Counted from the stretch's first letter, positions 26,581 through 35,447 are shown. The stretch: DNA of 64,000 nucleotides from Comamonas sp. B21-038 (GCF_022387135.1 NZ_CP092462.1:620001-684000), one strand, 5' to 3'. Made by a program: numbers and translations. Notes: a model not told the origin generated them from the letters alone.

Positions 26581-27561
26581 ATGTCTTTGGCAGTACAGAT
26601 TGCCCGCAATGGCGGACCCGAGGAGATGAAGCTGGTCGACGTGGACGTCGGCGCGCCCGGCCCGGGCGAGGTGCGCATCCGCCACCATGCGATCGGGCTC
26701 AATTTCATCGACGTCTACCAGCGCACCGGCCTCTACACCTTGCCGATGCCGCTGAACCTGGGCATGGAAGGCGCTGGTGTCGTCGAGGCCGTGGGCGATG
26801 GCGTGCAGCACCTGCAGCCGGGCGACCGGGTCGCCTATGCCAGCAACCCGCCGGGCAGCTACAGCGAAGTGCGGGTGATGCCCGCCACCTATGTCTGCCA
26901 GCTGCCCGACAGCATTGATTTTGAAACCGGCGCGGCGATGATGCTCAAGGGCCTGACGGCCCAGTACCTGCTGCGCCAGGCCAAGCCGGCCGAAGGCCTG
27001 CATTCGGGCGACTTTGTGCTGTTCCATGCCGCCGCTGGCGGGGTGGGGCTGATCGCCTGCCAATGGGCCAAGGCGCTGGGCCTGCGCCTGATTGCCACCG
27101 CCGGCTCCGATGAAAAATGCCAGCTGGCGCTGGCCAATGGCGCCGAGGTGGCCATCAACTACCGCACGGAAAACTTTGCCGAGCGGGTCAAGGACATCAC
27201 CGGCGGCAAGGGCGTCAAGGTCGTCTATGACTCGGTCGGCAAGGACACCTGGGATGGCTCGCTGCAATGCCTGCGCGCCTTTGGCCTGATGGTCTCGTTT
27301 GGCAACGCCTCCGGCCCGGTGCCACCTTTTGCGCCGGCCATCCTGGCGGCCAAGAGCCTCTATGTCACCCGCCAGGGGCTGTTCACCCACCTGCGCTCGC
27401 GCGAGGCCTGCCAGGCGATGGCCAATGACCTGTTCGCCGTCGTCGGCTCGGGCCAGGTCAAGATCCACATCGCGCAGCGCTTTGCACTGTCCGAAGTGCA
27501 GGCCGCGCACCGCGCGCTGGAGGCACGCAAGACCACGGGCAGCAGCATCCTGCTGCCTTGA
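26581..27561 (+). CDS. Quinone oxidoreductase (NADPH:quinone reductase, MDR/zeta-crystallin type)
   Basis: 326-aa zinc-independent medium-chain reductase. The GroES-like N-terminal domain contains GLNFIDVYQRTGLY (about 39-52) and NLGMEGAGVVEAVG (about 59-72), which match QorA. The Rossmann motif AAAGGVGLIACQWAK is at about 151-165. No structural zinc cysteines are present. The enzyme reduces quinones by one-electron NADPH oxidation, probably a detoxification role. A CAGGAGAA ribosome site precedes the ATG. Confidence 0.92.
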   Translation: MSLAVQIARNGGPEEMKLVDVDVGAPGPGEVRIRHHAIGLNFIDVYQRTGLYTLPMPLNLGMEGAGVVEAVGDGVQHLQPGDRVAYASNPPGSYSEVRVMPATYVCQLPDSIDFETGAAMMLKGLTAQYLLRQAKPAEGLHSGDFVLFHAAAGGVGLIACQWAKALGLRLIATAGSDEKCQLALANGAEVAINYRTENFAERVKDITGGKGVKVVYDSVGKDTWDGSLQCLRAFGLMVSFGNASGPVPPFAPAILAAKSLYVTRQGLFTHLRSREACQAMANDLFAVVGSGQVKIHIAQRFALSEVQAAHRALEARKTTGSSILLP

Positions 27562-27663
27562 TATTTCCGTAGCCGATGCCCGCATCGGGTTTTGGGGCGG
27601 GGCTTGGTGGCCCCCCGGTGCAGATGGACTAACATCCATCTGCTTTTATTTTGATAGTGCCCC

Positions 27664-28515
27664 ATGTCCCCTGTATCTCCCCCGCCGTTCGCGCCCCAGC
27701 CGCCCGCCTGGCTGGCCGCTGCGCGCACGGCCATGCAGTCGCCACCGCGCAAGGCTAGGCTGCCGCTCTGGGTCAACGGCCAGGCGGTCGGCTCGCTGGT
27801 CGAGCATTTCTTGATCGAGACCGGCATCGCAGGGCGCCTGGGCGGTGATGCACTGCTGTCCAAGCGCGAGCGCTCGGGCACGGCGGTGTGGCTGCTGGAA
27901 TCGCCCACGCAAGATGCCACCACCTTGATGGGGCGGCTGGCCGATGCGTTGCGCGATGCGGGCCGCAGCGGCCCCTGGCGCAATGAGCAGCTGGCTGTGC
28001 AGGCGGTCGATGGCAGCCGCATTGGTACGGTGGAGCGCGGGGCAGTGCGCGTGCTGGGCATTGCCACCTTGGCGGTGCACCTGGTGGGCATAGCCCCGGA
28101 TGGGCGCCTGTGGGTGCAGCAGCGCGCGGCCAACAAGGCCAACTACCCGCTGCACTGGGATACGTTGATGGGCGGCATGGTCTCGGCCCAGGACAGCCTG
28201 GAGCAAGCGCTGGCCCGCGAAACCTGGGAAGAGGCCGGTCTGCAGATCGCCGACCTGCAAGGCCTGCGCCATGGCGGCGTGCTGCGCTTTCGCCAGCCCG
28301 ATAGCGATGGCGGCGGCGACCTGGGCTATATGTACGAAGACATCCACTGGTATGCCGCCACCGTGCCTGACGGCATGGCGCCGCGCAACCAGGATGGCGA
28401 GGTGGCGCAGTTTGCGCTGTGGCAGGCCGGCGAGGTCGAGCAGCAGCTGGCGCAGGCACGATTCACGCCCGAGGCCGCCTTGGTCTGGGCCGGTTTTGCA
28501 GATTGGATGACATGA
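27664..28515 (+). CDS. NUDIX hydrolase with DUF4743 N-terminal domain
   Basis: 283-aa protein. Residues 1-130 form the DUF4743-type domain (FLIETGIAGRLGGDALLSKRERSGTAVW region). A NUDIX domain follows, with the box GGMVSAQDSLEQALARETWEEAG near 172-194, complete in its REx2EE core. Fusions of this kind are related to the Tnr3/thiamin-pyrophosphokinase-linked NUDIX enzymes that hydrolyse damaged thiamin diphosphate forms; the substrate here is not established. The stop codon overlaps the ATG of the next gene (ATGA at 28512-28515). Confidence 0.85.
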   Translation: MSPVSPPPFAPQPPAWLAAARTAMQSPPRKARLPLWVNGQAVGSLVEHFLIETGIAGRLGGDALLSKRERSGTAVWLLESPTQDATTLMGRLADALRDAGRSGPWRNEQLAVQAVDGSRIGTVERGAVRVLGIATLAVHLVGIAPDGRLWVQQRAANKANYPLHWDTLMGGMVSAQDSLEQALARETWEEAGLQIADLQGLRHGGVLRFRQPDSDGGGDLGYMYEDIHWYAATVPDGMAPRNQDGEVAQFALWQAGEVEQQLAQARFTPEAALVWAGFADWMT

Positions 28516-29789
28516 CAGAGACAGCGAACAAGCAGGGCGCCCCGGTGCAGGCGCCCAAGCAGGTGGTAGTGGTGGGTGCCGGTGTGGTCGGCGTGGCCAC
28601 GGCCTTGGCGCTGCAAAGCTATGGCGTGGCCGTCACCCTGATCGACCGGGGCGAGCCTGGCATGGAATGCAGCTACGGCAACTCCGGCGCGATCAGCCCC
28701 GGCTCGGTCGCGCCGCTGGCCCTGCCCGGCATCTTGAAGACCGTGCCCGGCATGCTGATGGACCAGGACGGCCCGCTGTCGATTGGCTGGAAGCACCTGC
28801 CCAAGGCGGCATCCTGGCTGGTGGCCTTTGCGCAATCGGCCGAGCCCAAGCGCGTGGCCGCTGCGGCCGAGCGCCTCAACGATCTGTACCAGGGCGCCGT
28901 TGATGCGCATGCGGCGCTGGCGCAGAACCTGGGCGTGTCCGAGCTGTTCATGCGGCGCGGCCATCTGCACCTCTACCCCGATGCCGGTTATGCGCAAAAG
29001 GATGCCACCGGCTGGCAGCTGCGCGCCCAATACGGCTACCAGGTCGATGAGCTGGACCGCGCCGGCATCGAGGCGCTGGAGCCCCATGCGCCCCAGGGCT
29101 ATGCCCATGGCCGCTACCTGGCCGACCACGGCACCATCCTGAACCCGCTGCGCTATGTGCAAAGCATGTTGCATGCCTTTGTGCAGCGCGGCGGCAAGCT
29201 GGTGCGCGCAGAGGTCAAGGCCATCCGCCCCGATGACAAGGGCTGGGCCGTGCGCACGGGCGAAGCCGCGTTGGATGCGCAGCGCTGGCCACATGTGGTG
29301 GTGGCCGCTGGCGCCTGGGCACCCGCGCTGCTCAAGCCGCTGGGCATGCTGCTGCCGATCGAATCACAACGCGGCTACCACGCCCAGTTTGCCGGTGCCC
29401 AGCACCTGGTGGAACGCACCGTGGTGCTGGCCGACAAGAAGGTGTTTATCGCACCGATGGAAGGCGGGCTGCGCGTAGGCGGCACGGTCGAGATCGCCGG
29501 CCTGACGGCGCCGCCCAACCCGCGCCGCGCCGCCGGCATCGAGCGCATCGCCCGCGAGGCCTTTCCGGCGCTGGCCGGCTTGGAGGCCCAGCACTGGATG
29601 GGCCACCGCCCCTGCCTGCCGGGCTCCGTGCCGGTGGTGGGTCATATCGATGCGATCCAGGGCCTGTGGCTGGCCGTGGGCCATGGCCATCTGGGGCTGA
29701 CCGGCTCGCTGCCCACGGCCCAGCGCATTGCAACCGGCATGTGCGGGCCGCAGGCGCTGCCGTTCTGGCAACTGCGTACTGCGGGCTAA
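28512..29789 (+). CDS. FAD-dependent D-amino acid dehydrogenase-like oxidoreductase
   Basis: 425-aa DAO-family flavoprotein, a paralogue of the enzyme at 2418-3677. The FAD-binding start VVVVGAGVVGVATALALQ is at about 18-35, and MECSYGNSGAISPGSV at about 53-68 is the DadA-type second motif. HRPCLPGSVPVVG and AVGHGHLGLTGSLPT occur near the C-terminus. The ATG at 28512 overlaps the NUDIX stop codon by four bases, so the two are translationally coupled. It is convergent with a racemase-family gene that forms part of the next transcript. Substrate unknown; amino or imino acid oxidation is the family role. Confidence 0.87.
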   Translation: MTETANKQGAPVQAPKQVVVVGAGVVGVATALALQSYGVAVTLIDRGEPGMECSYGNSGAISPGSVAPLALPGILKTVPGMLMDQDGPLSIGWKHLPKAASWLVAFAQSAEPKRVAAAAERLNDLYQGAVDAHAALAQNLGVSELFMRRGHLHLYPDAGYAQKDATGWQLRAQYGYQVDELDRAGIEALEPHAPQGYAHGRYLADHGTILNPLRYVQSMLHAFVQRGGKLVRAEVKAIRPDDKGWAVRTGEAALDAQRWPHVVVAAGAWAPALLKPLGMLLPIESQRGYHAQFAGAQHLVERTVVLADKKVFIAPMEGGLRVGGTVEIAGLTAPPNPRRAAGIERIAREAFPALAGLEAQHWMGHRPCLPGSVPVVGHIDAIQGLWLAVGHGHLGLTGSLPTAQRIATGMCGPQALPFWQLRTAG

Positions 29790-29828
29790 TTAACTAATTA
29801 ACAGCCGCTTGGCAGATCGCAGGCGCGC

Positions 29829-30476
29829 TCAGCCCATCAGCTGCGCGAGCCTGCGTACCGCCGCCGGTATCGGCGCAATCACCGGCAGGTGCAGGCGCTC
29901 GGCCAGCGCAATGGCGGCCTGGCCCAGCGGGCCGCCGCCAATGATCACGGCCTGCGCGCCATCCTCGTCCACACAGCGCTGCACTGCTTGTGCCAGTGCG
30001 GCTTCCAGTGCCGGGGCATCGCCACTCAAGGCGCGCGGGTCGCCCTCGGTCAGGCGGATGCCGGTGTAAAGATGGGTCAAACCCACCGCAGCCACCCGCC
30101 CGGCAATCGGCTCCACCAAATCGGGCGTGACGGTGGCCACGCCAAAGCGCCGGCCACCGCTGGCCGCTTCCAGCATTGAGGCCTCGGCAATGCCCACCAC
30201 TGGCATGCGGCTCAAGGCCCGCAGCCGCTCCAGCCCCGGGTCGCCAAAGGCGCTGATGATGGTGCCGGCGCAGTCGCTGGGCGCGTCGCGCCAGCAGTCT
30301 TCCACCTCCAGCGCGGCTTGCGCCAGCTCGGCCGCGTTGACGATCATTGGCGGGCCCTTGCCGGCGGTGCGGGGCAGAATCTGCCACTGCGCGGGCGCCG
30401 CGCGCTGGGCAATATCGGCCATCATCGCGGTGGTGGCCTCGGACGCATTGGGGTTGATCAGCAGGATTTTGGGCAT
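29829..30476 (-). CDS. Asp/Glu/hydantoin racemase family protein
   Basis: 215-aa racemase-superfamily protein. It opens MPKILLINPNASEATTAMM, the signature of the hydantoin racemase (HyuA/HyuE-type) branch. However, the usual first catalytic cysteine (D.ILLGCTG-like) is replaced in DCAGTIISAFGDPG near residue 70, where a Cys precedes by several residues. The second half has DEDGAQAVIIGGGPLGQAA where many relatives carry Cys. Racemase activity is therefore doubtful. It sits 9 bp after the MFS gene, in one transcript with it. Confidence 0.75.
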   Translation of the reverse strand: MPKILLINPNASEATTAMMADIAQRAAPAQWQILPRTAGKGPPMIVNAAELAQAALEVEDCWRDAPSDCAGTIISAFGDPGLERLRALSRMPVVGIAEASMLEAASGGRRFGVATVTPDLVEPIAGRVAAVGLTHLYTGIRLTEGDPRALSGDAPALEAALAQAVQRCVDEDGAQAVIIGGGPLGQAAIALAERLHLPVIAPIPAAVRRLAQLMG

Positions 30477-30485
30477 GCAGCAAAA

Positions 30486-31913
30486 CTAGGATTGGGCCGC
30501 GGCAGACGTGCCAGCCAGGGGCTCGGCATCGGGGGAGCGGCCATAGGTTTCGGGTACGCATTGCACACTGATGATGAACGCCAGGTACATCGCAGCGGCC
30601 AGGCCAAACACGCCGCCCAGGCCAAAGCCATCAAACAGACGGCCTGCGACCAGCGGCATCAGCGCACCGGCTGCCGTACCGGTGGCCAGGATGAAGGCAG
30701 TGCCAAAGGCGCGCACACGGGTGGGGTAGAGCTCGGGCGCATAGATCCAGATGGTGGTATTGAGCAGCAGCACAAAGAACTGGAAGGTGGCACCGGCCAT
30801 CAGCAGCACCACAATGCTTTTGGCGGCAAAGCCAATCGTCAGTGCTGCCAGGCAGGCGCAGATGGCGCCGGCGGTCAGCACCCGTTTGCGCGGAAAGTGA
30901 AAGCCCAGCGCCGAGGCCGCAATCGCGCCCAGCAGGCTGCCGCTTTGCATCACCATCGTGAACAGCAGGCTCTTGGACATGCTGTAGCCCAGGCCCACCA
31001 GAATCGTCGGCATCAAGGTCAGCACCGAGATCTGCGCGCCATAGGTCATCCAGATGGTGATGCACAGCGGCACGGTGCGGCGGCCCAGCGCGCCCCGGAA
31101 AATCTCGGTGATGCGCACCTTGATCTTGGCCGCCGTGGTGCTGCTGCCGTCATCGCTGATATAGGGGTGGCTGGCTTGCGCAGCGCCCGCCAGCTTGCCC
31201 GATGCCAGGCGCGTGAGCACCGCATTGGTCTCGGCAATACGGCCTTGCGACAGCAGAAAACGCGGCGTCTCGGGGATATAGCGGCGGTAGAACGCAGCCA
31301 GCAGCGCCGGCACCATCAGGCAGACAAAGAGCCAGCGCCAGCCGTTGTCGCCGGGGAAGATCCAGAACACCAGCAAGCCAAAGGCCGGCGCCAGAAAATT
31401 GCCCAGCCCGCCCGCGCCCACATTGACGAGGCCGACCGCCGTGCCCCGGAACTTGGACGAGCAGAACTCCGACAGCATCGTGACCGCAATCGCAATCTCG
31501 CCCCCCAGGCCAAAGCCCACCACCGCGCGGCCCAGTGCCATCACCGCCAGGTTGGGCGCCATCGCGCAGATGCCCGCACCAATCGTGAACAGCAACAAGT
31601 CCACCGACAGCATCACGCGGCGGCCATAGCGGTCTGCGATATAGCCCGAGACGATGCGGCCAATCGCCGCGCAGGCAAAGGTCACCGAGTTGAGCATGCC
31701 GATGTCCGACGCCGTGAGCCCCCATTGCTCCTTGAGCATGGGCCCGATGATGCCGACCGCATTCTGCTCGAAGCTGTCAAACAGGCAGCCAATCAGGATC
31801 AGAAAGATGATCGTGTGGTGCGAGCGGGTCACCCCTATCTTGTCCAGGGCTTGGTCGAGTTCGGCCACCTTGGGAGAGTCGGGTGCAGAGGAAAGTGCAG
31901 GTCCACCAGCCAT
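30486..31913 (-). CDS. MFS transporter (12-helix, SP/AAHS-like)
   Basis: 475-aa major facilitator with 12 predicted helices. The MFS loop 2-3 motif reads GYIADRYGRRVML (about residues 79-91) and the loop 8-9 region is less conserved. The first half contains GCLFDSFEQNAVGIIGPML (TM1), with an acidic residue typical of sugar- or aromatic-acid/proton symporters. It heads a two-gene transcript with the racemase-family gene, so a racemisable or cyclic-imide-type substrate is possible but unproven. Palindromic half-sites upstream (31998-32034) probably control it. Confidence 0.88.
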   Translation of the reverse strand: MAGGPALSSAPDSPKVAELDQALDKIGVTRSHHTIIFLILIGCLFDSFEQNAVGIIGPMLKEQWGLTASDIGMLNSVTFACAAIGRIVSGYIADRYGRRVMLSVDLLLFTIGAGICAMAPNLAVMALGRAVVGFGLGGEIAIAVTMLSEFCSSKFRGTAVGLVNVGAGGLGNFLAPAFGLLVFWIFPGDNGWRWLFVCLMVPALLAAFYRRYIPETPRFLLSQGRIAETNAVLTRLASGKLAGAAQASHPYISDDGSSTTAAKIKVRITEIFRGALGRRTVPLCITIWMTYGAQISVLTLMPTILVGLGYSMSKSLLFTMVMQSGSLLGAIAASALGFHFPRKRVLTAGAICACLAALTIGFAAKSIVVLLMAGATFQFFVLLLNTTIWIYAPELYPTRVRAFGTAFILATGTAAGALMPLVAGRLFDGFGLGGVFGLAAAMYLAFIISVQCVPETYGRSPDAEPLAGTSAAAQS

Positions 31914-31997
31914 TGAAAGCTCCTTGAGAAGAGTCGTACTTGCTCGATTCGGATCGCTGCGCCAGTGTTGGGCAGTTCATCGAAGTTTGGTATAGGT

Positions 31998-32034
31998 ATT
32001 TCACTAATATGGTGCATGTGAAATTGAAATTTCA
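31998..32034 (-). promoter_or_regulatory. Candidate operator upstream of the MFS gene
   Basis: Perfect inverted repeat ATTTCAC (31998-32004) / GTGAAAT (32018-32024) separated by 13 bp, followed by a third half-site ATTTCA (32029-32034) that pairs with TGAAAT in a tight 6-4-6 palindrome. The cluster lies 85-121 bp upstream of the MFS start codon in an otherwise AT-rich promoter region. The binding protein is unknown; the neighbouring LysR gene is decayed. Confidence 0.45.
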
Positions 32035-32048
32035 TGCGCCAGGCATGC

Positions 32049-32680
32049 TTAAGCAAGCAACGTGCCATCCAGGGTGGCAGTGGGGATCAGGGTGGTGGTG
32101 GGCGCCAAGGCAGTTTCTCCGTCGTTGGTGCTGAGGTTTCCTTGGGTCTTGATGGTGTTCACTGTTGCACTGCTGCCGCGCCCAGGGGTGAGCTTCCACA
32201 CGCCCTAGGCATCCTCACCTTGGCGGATGCCAATGCAGTGGTGCCCTTTCAGGTCCTCGGGTACTTTGGGGGGGGCAGTGAGCCGCGAGATAGGTGGGGG
32301 ATGCACTCAGCAGATGGCGATGGGCTGCCAAGCGTTTGGCAATCACTCTCGCATCTGGCGGCGGGCCGAATCGAAAGCAGACATCAAAACTGTCGTCCTT
32401 CAGCGCAGACGGGTTCACCGATAGCTGCAGCTGCACGTCGACCTGGGAAGGTTGGAACAAACTTGGATATCAGCGGCGATAGCTGCGTCCGGCCAAAGCC
32501 CAGTGTCGCGCTGACCCGCAGAAGCCCTTTGGGCGGCGCCTTTTCATGGCTTAGCAGGCGCTCCATATTGTCAAACTCGCCGAGGATGCAACGCGCATGC
32601 ACGAGCTTGATCTCGCCCTCGGGCGTAAGGTTCCTGCGCCTTGGGCGGATGACCAGTGCCGTCTTCAGCCGGCAGGCAGC
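32049..32680 (-). pseudogene. Decayed LysR-family regulator (substrate-binding domain remnant)
   Basis: Reading the minus strand across three frames recovers a LysR protein: NLTPEGEIKLVHAR and PKGLLRVSATLGFGRTQLSP (end of HTH linker and start of the effector domain), then VDVQLQLSVNPSALKDDSFD with FGPPPDARVIAKRLA, then GHHCIGIRQGEDA and NLSTNDGE. Damage seen: a frameshift near 32443, another at an eight-base homopolymer (32268-32275), an in-frame TAG at 32205-32207 where relatives have Tyr, and loss of the whole DNA-binding domain. The reading fades at the point where the histidine kinase gene ends (32665). The last 25 or so residues of the family are also degenerate. Confidence 0.8.
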
Positions 32681-34041
32681 GTTCGGGAATTCGTTAGCAG
32701 TGGCAGACGAATCTCGAAGCAGGCCCCACCGCCCGGTACCTCCGTGACCTCCACCGAGCCATGGTGCAGATCGATGATCTCCTGCACCAAATGCAGGCCC
32801 AGGCCGGTGCCCTGGTCGCTCGGGTGCAGGCGGTAAAAGGGCTCGAAAATGCGTTCCCGTTCTTCAAGGGGCACACCCGGTCCCTGGTCGTGCACACGCA
32901 AGCAGCCATGCGTGGCGCTGGCCTCCACGTCAAGAGCAATAAGCCCTTGGCCGCCACCATGCACGATCGCGTTCTGCAGCAGATTGACCAGGGCACGTCC
33001 CAAGGCCAGCCCGTCGCCCTCGACATGGATGGGCGCGTCAACGCTGTTGACCTCGAACGCATAACCCGCGTCGATCACCAGGGGTGCCATGTCGGCCCCT
33101 ACCTGCAGCGCCACTGCGCGCAAGTCGATAGCGGCCAGCGCATTCAGTTCCTGGCCCTGGCGCCCCAGGCGCTGCAGATCCAGCAGCGTCTCGGCCAGGT
33201 TCGACAGGCGTGCCACATCGGCCAGCAGGCGCGTTCGCGCCGTTCCGGATGTCAGCATGCCGACCCGGAGCTCCAGGATGGCGATGGGTGCGCGCAGTTC
33301 GTGGGCCGCATCGGCCAGGAAGCGATCCCGCGCGTCGTAGCCCTGGCCAAGGCGTGCCAGCGCATCGTTCACCGCTTTGACGAGGGGCTGCACCTCTGCA
33401 GGCAAGCCATCCTCCTCCAGCCGAGCGTCGCGCTCGCGGATATTGATCGCCTCGGCCTGCCGCGCCGTGCGAGACACACCCGCTAGCGCCCGCCGGGTGA
33501 GCCAAGGAACGACAGCAAGGGTCACCAGAACCAAGGGCAGCAAAAGCGGCAGCGCGAACACGGCCAGCATGATGCTGAAGGCCGCCCAAAAACCCTGCGA
33601 AGGGGCGCCGCCTACCAGCAAGTACAGCTGCCCGAAGGGCGCCTCGTGGATGACGACACGCAAGGCGAACACCGCCGGATCATGGCGCGCCCACAGGCCC
33701 GATTCGCCCAAAGAGGGCAAGGCCGCTACCAACCCCTGAACATGGGCTGGCACCGGCCCATGGCGGAGCTCCTGTCCTTTCCCGTCTGAGGCGACAAACC
33801 AGAGTGTGGAGAGGGCGGCCAGCCGACGGACCTCCTCGGTGTCTGCCTGCACCAGCCTGCCCTGGGCATCGCGCTGGATCGAATTCGCCACGGTGCCCAC
33901 CACGCCTTCGTCCACCGTGCCCGAGGATTTCAGCGCGACGATCCATGAGAAACCGGCCAGCACCACCATGAAAATGACCAGTTGAAAACCGATCAGGCTC
34001 AGGCTCAGTTTCAGGACCAGCGATTTGCGCAACCTCCTCAT
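32665..34041 (-). CDS. Two-component sensor histidine kinase (QseC/TctE-like)
   Basis: 458-aa inner-membrane kinase. TM1 is at about 10-34, the periplasmic sensor about 35-155, and TM2 about 156-190, followed by a HAMP-like linker. The HisKA dimerisation domain carries the phospho-acceptor in DAAHELRAPIAI near 243-254. The ATPase domain has an N-box LLQNAIVH near 362, DQGPGVP near 395 and GTGLGLHLV near 423. It is encoded immediately after its response regulator (stop and start are 1 bp apart). Its 3' end abuts a decayed LysR gene, so the C-terminal few residues (after RLPLLTNSRTLPAG) may be non-native. Confidence 0.92.
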   Translation of the reverse strand: MRRLRKSLVLKLSLSLIGFQLVIFMVVLAGFSWIVALKSSGTVDEGVVGTVANSIQRDAQGRLVQADTEEVRRLAALSTLWFVASDGKGQELRHGPVPAHVQGLVAALPSLGESGLWARHDPAVFALRVVIHEAPFGQLYLLVGGAPSQGFWAAFSIMLAVFALPLLLPLVLVTLAVVPWLTRRALAGVSRTARQAEAINIRERDARLEEDGLPAEVQPLVKAVNDALARLGQGYDARDRFLADAAHELRAPIAILELRVGMLTSGTARTRLLADVARLSNLAETLLDLQRLGRQGQELNALAAIDLRAVALQVGADMAPLVIDAGYAFEVNSVDAPIHVEGDGLALGRALVNLLQNAIVHGGGQGLIALDVEASATHGCLRVHDQGPGVPLEERERIFEPFYRLHPSDQGTGLGLHLVQEIIDLHHGSVEVTEVPGGGACFEIRLPLLTNSRTLPAG

Positions 34042-34042
34042 C

Positions 34043-34714
34043 CTAGTTCGCCTTGAGCAGGTAGCCTATGCCCCGGATCACATGGATGGTGACCCCGGCC
34101 TCTACCGCTTCCAGTTGGCGGCGCAGTTTGGAGATGTGCGCATCGAGCGCATTGGATTGGATCTCGTCTTCAAAGCCGTAGACGCGCTCAATTAGCCATT
34201 CGCGCAGCACCGTGCGCTCGGCGCGCAGGCACAGCGCTTCCAGCACCAGAAGCTGGCGGCGCGGCAGGGGCACAGGCAGGTTGTCCACCAGCGCTTCCCG
34301 GGTGCTGAAGTTGAAGGTGAGGCGCCCCACACTCACCGTGGGTATGCTCACCTGGGCAGGACGACGGCCGATCGCCCGGATGCGGGCCATGAGCTCCTCC
34401 ACGGCAAAGGGCTTGCTCAGATAGTCATCCGCACCCAAGTCCAGGCCGTGCACGCGCTCGGCAACATCCCTTTTTCCGGTCAGCAAGATGATGGGCAAGT
34501 GCGGGCGACTGCTGCGCGCCTCCACGATAAGACTGGCGCCATCCCCATCCGGTAACTGGCGGTCCAGCAACACCAGGTCATGCAGAGGTTGCTGCAAAGC
34601 GGCCCGCGCTTGGAGGATGGATACGGCCCCATCGACCACCATGCCCTGCGCCTCCAGCGCCTGCCGTATCAGCGACGCCATTTCCGGTTCGTCCTCCACC
34701 ATCAGTATTCGCAT
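34043..34714 (-). CDS. OmpR-family response regulator
   Basis: 223-aa DNA-binding regulator. The receiver domain has MRILMVEDEPEM with acidic residues at 8-9, the phospho-acceptor Asp in LVLLDRQLPDGDG near 51, and the conserved Lys in LLTGKRDV near 101. A winged-helix effector domain (about 125-220) ends HVIRGIGYLLKAN. The ATG at 34714 matches the family start; the in-frame ATG at 34762 lies upstream of it. First gene of a two-gene operon with the sensor kinase. Confidence 0.93.
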   Translation of the reverse strand: MRILMVEDEPEMASLIRQALEAQGMVVDGAVSILQARAALQQPLHDLVLLDRQLPDGDGASLIVEARSSRPHLPIILLTGKRDVAERVHGLDLGADDYLSKPFAVEELMARIRAIGRRPAQVSIPTVSVGRLTFNFSTREALVDNLPVPLPRRQLLVLEALCLRAERTVLREWLIERVYGFEDEIQSNALDAHISKLRRQLEAVEAGVTIHVIRGIGYLLKAN

Positions 34715-35063
34715 GCAGAGCGCTCGGTTCTTGTATTGGGTAAGCGCAGGAAAGTACCACATCTGCGCACTTCAGGACGCAATGTTCCGGCAACCTTGCT
34801 GAAGTCCAAATACAGGTCCTGTACTTCTTGCATCCCTCGTCAAGATGCGCCGCTGTGGTCAGGCGAGGCGGCTGCATCTGATTTATCCCAGCGTCCGTGA
34901 AAGGGATGAACGGGGGGGTGGTCGGGGCAGTGGGCCCAGGTAGCCGTCCTTCAATGTGCACCCTCGTAGCACCGCAGATGAATGTGTCGGTTGGCGCCAT
35001 GTTGAGGCAATGTGGAAATGGTCCACTGCCAAGGAACACAACACATCCAAAGGACTACCCCTC
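34715..35063. other. Divergent intergenic region, two-component system / small secreted ORF
   Basis: 349 bp without a convincing gene. It must hold the response-regulator promoter. The palindrome TACAGGTCCTGTA at 34811-34823 is the only ordered structure. The rightmost part contains AAAGGA before the ATG at 35064. Confidence 0.5.
34811..34823. promoter_or_regulatory. Palindromic operator candidate upstream of the response regulator
   Basis: TACAGGTCCTGTA is a perfect 6-1-6 inverted repeat, nested in a looser outer pair GAAGT/ACTTC (34801-34827). It lies about 97 bp upstream of the response regulator ATG, a place where autoregulated OmpR-type systems often carry a site. Not a known consensus. 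Confidence 0.35.
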
Positions 35064-35447
35064 ATGCTTTTCAAGCAGATCAGGCCCATCGCCTTGTGCC
35101 TGGGTACCGTAGCCCAAGCCCTGGCGATCATGTCCCTCTCCATGCCCGCGCAAGCACAATCACGGGGCCACGAGCTTGCCCATCGCCAACAGAGCCAAGC
35201 GACAGGGACACCGCGCGCAGGCCAGTTGACGGTGGATCACCCAAGGCCCGTCCGGGCCACCCCTAGCGTTCCAAGCCCAGAGGCGGCTCTGCCAGGCTCG
35301 CCAGGCATGGCGCATCCGCCAAGAGCCGCATTCGCGCAGTTCCGCACGCCCACCTGGTTGTCAGAGCCCGCAGGATGGCGATGGGTGCGCACCGTTCGTG
35401 GACTGCAGCGGCCCAAGACCGATCAGGCGCGCCCCAACCACCGCTAA
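35064..35447 (+). CDS. Small putative secreted protein, C-terminal half antisense to a kinase relic
   Basis: A 127-aa reading frame with a good signal peptide (MLFKQIRPIALCLG...LSMPAQA, cleavage near 32) and an AAAGGA ribosome site. The remainder is Pro/Arg/Ala-rich without a recognisable domain. From about 35190 to its end, the opposite strand matches the histidine kinase gene, so most of the mature part is the accidental complement of a kinase relic. Either a secreted protein gene was broken by recombination or the whole frame is fortuitous. Similar small secreted genes are common next to QseBC-type systems. I would not assign a function. Confidence 0.35.
   Translation: MLFKQIRPIALCLGTVAQALAIMSLSMPAQAQSRGHELAHRQQSQATGTPRAGQLTVDHPRPVRATPSVPSPEAALPGSPGMAHPPRAAFAQFRTPTWLSEPAGWRWVRTVRGLQRPKTDQARPNHR

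Noticed and set aside
32034..32747. Plus-strand ORF of 237 codons
   Set aside because: Lies over the decayed LysR gene and the 3' end of the kinase; no ribosome site or domain.
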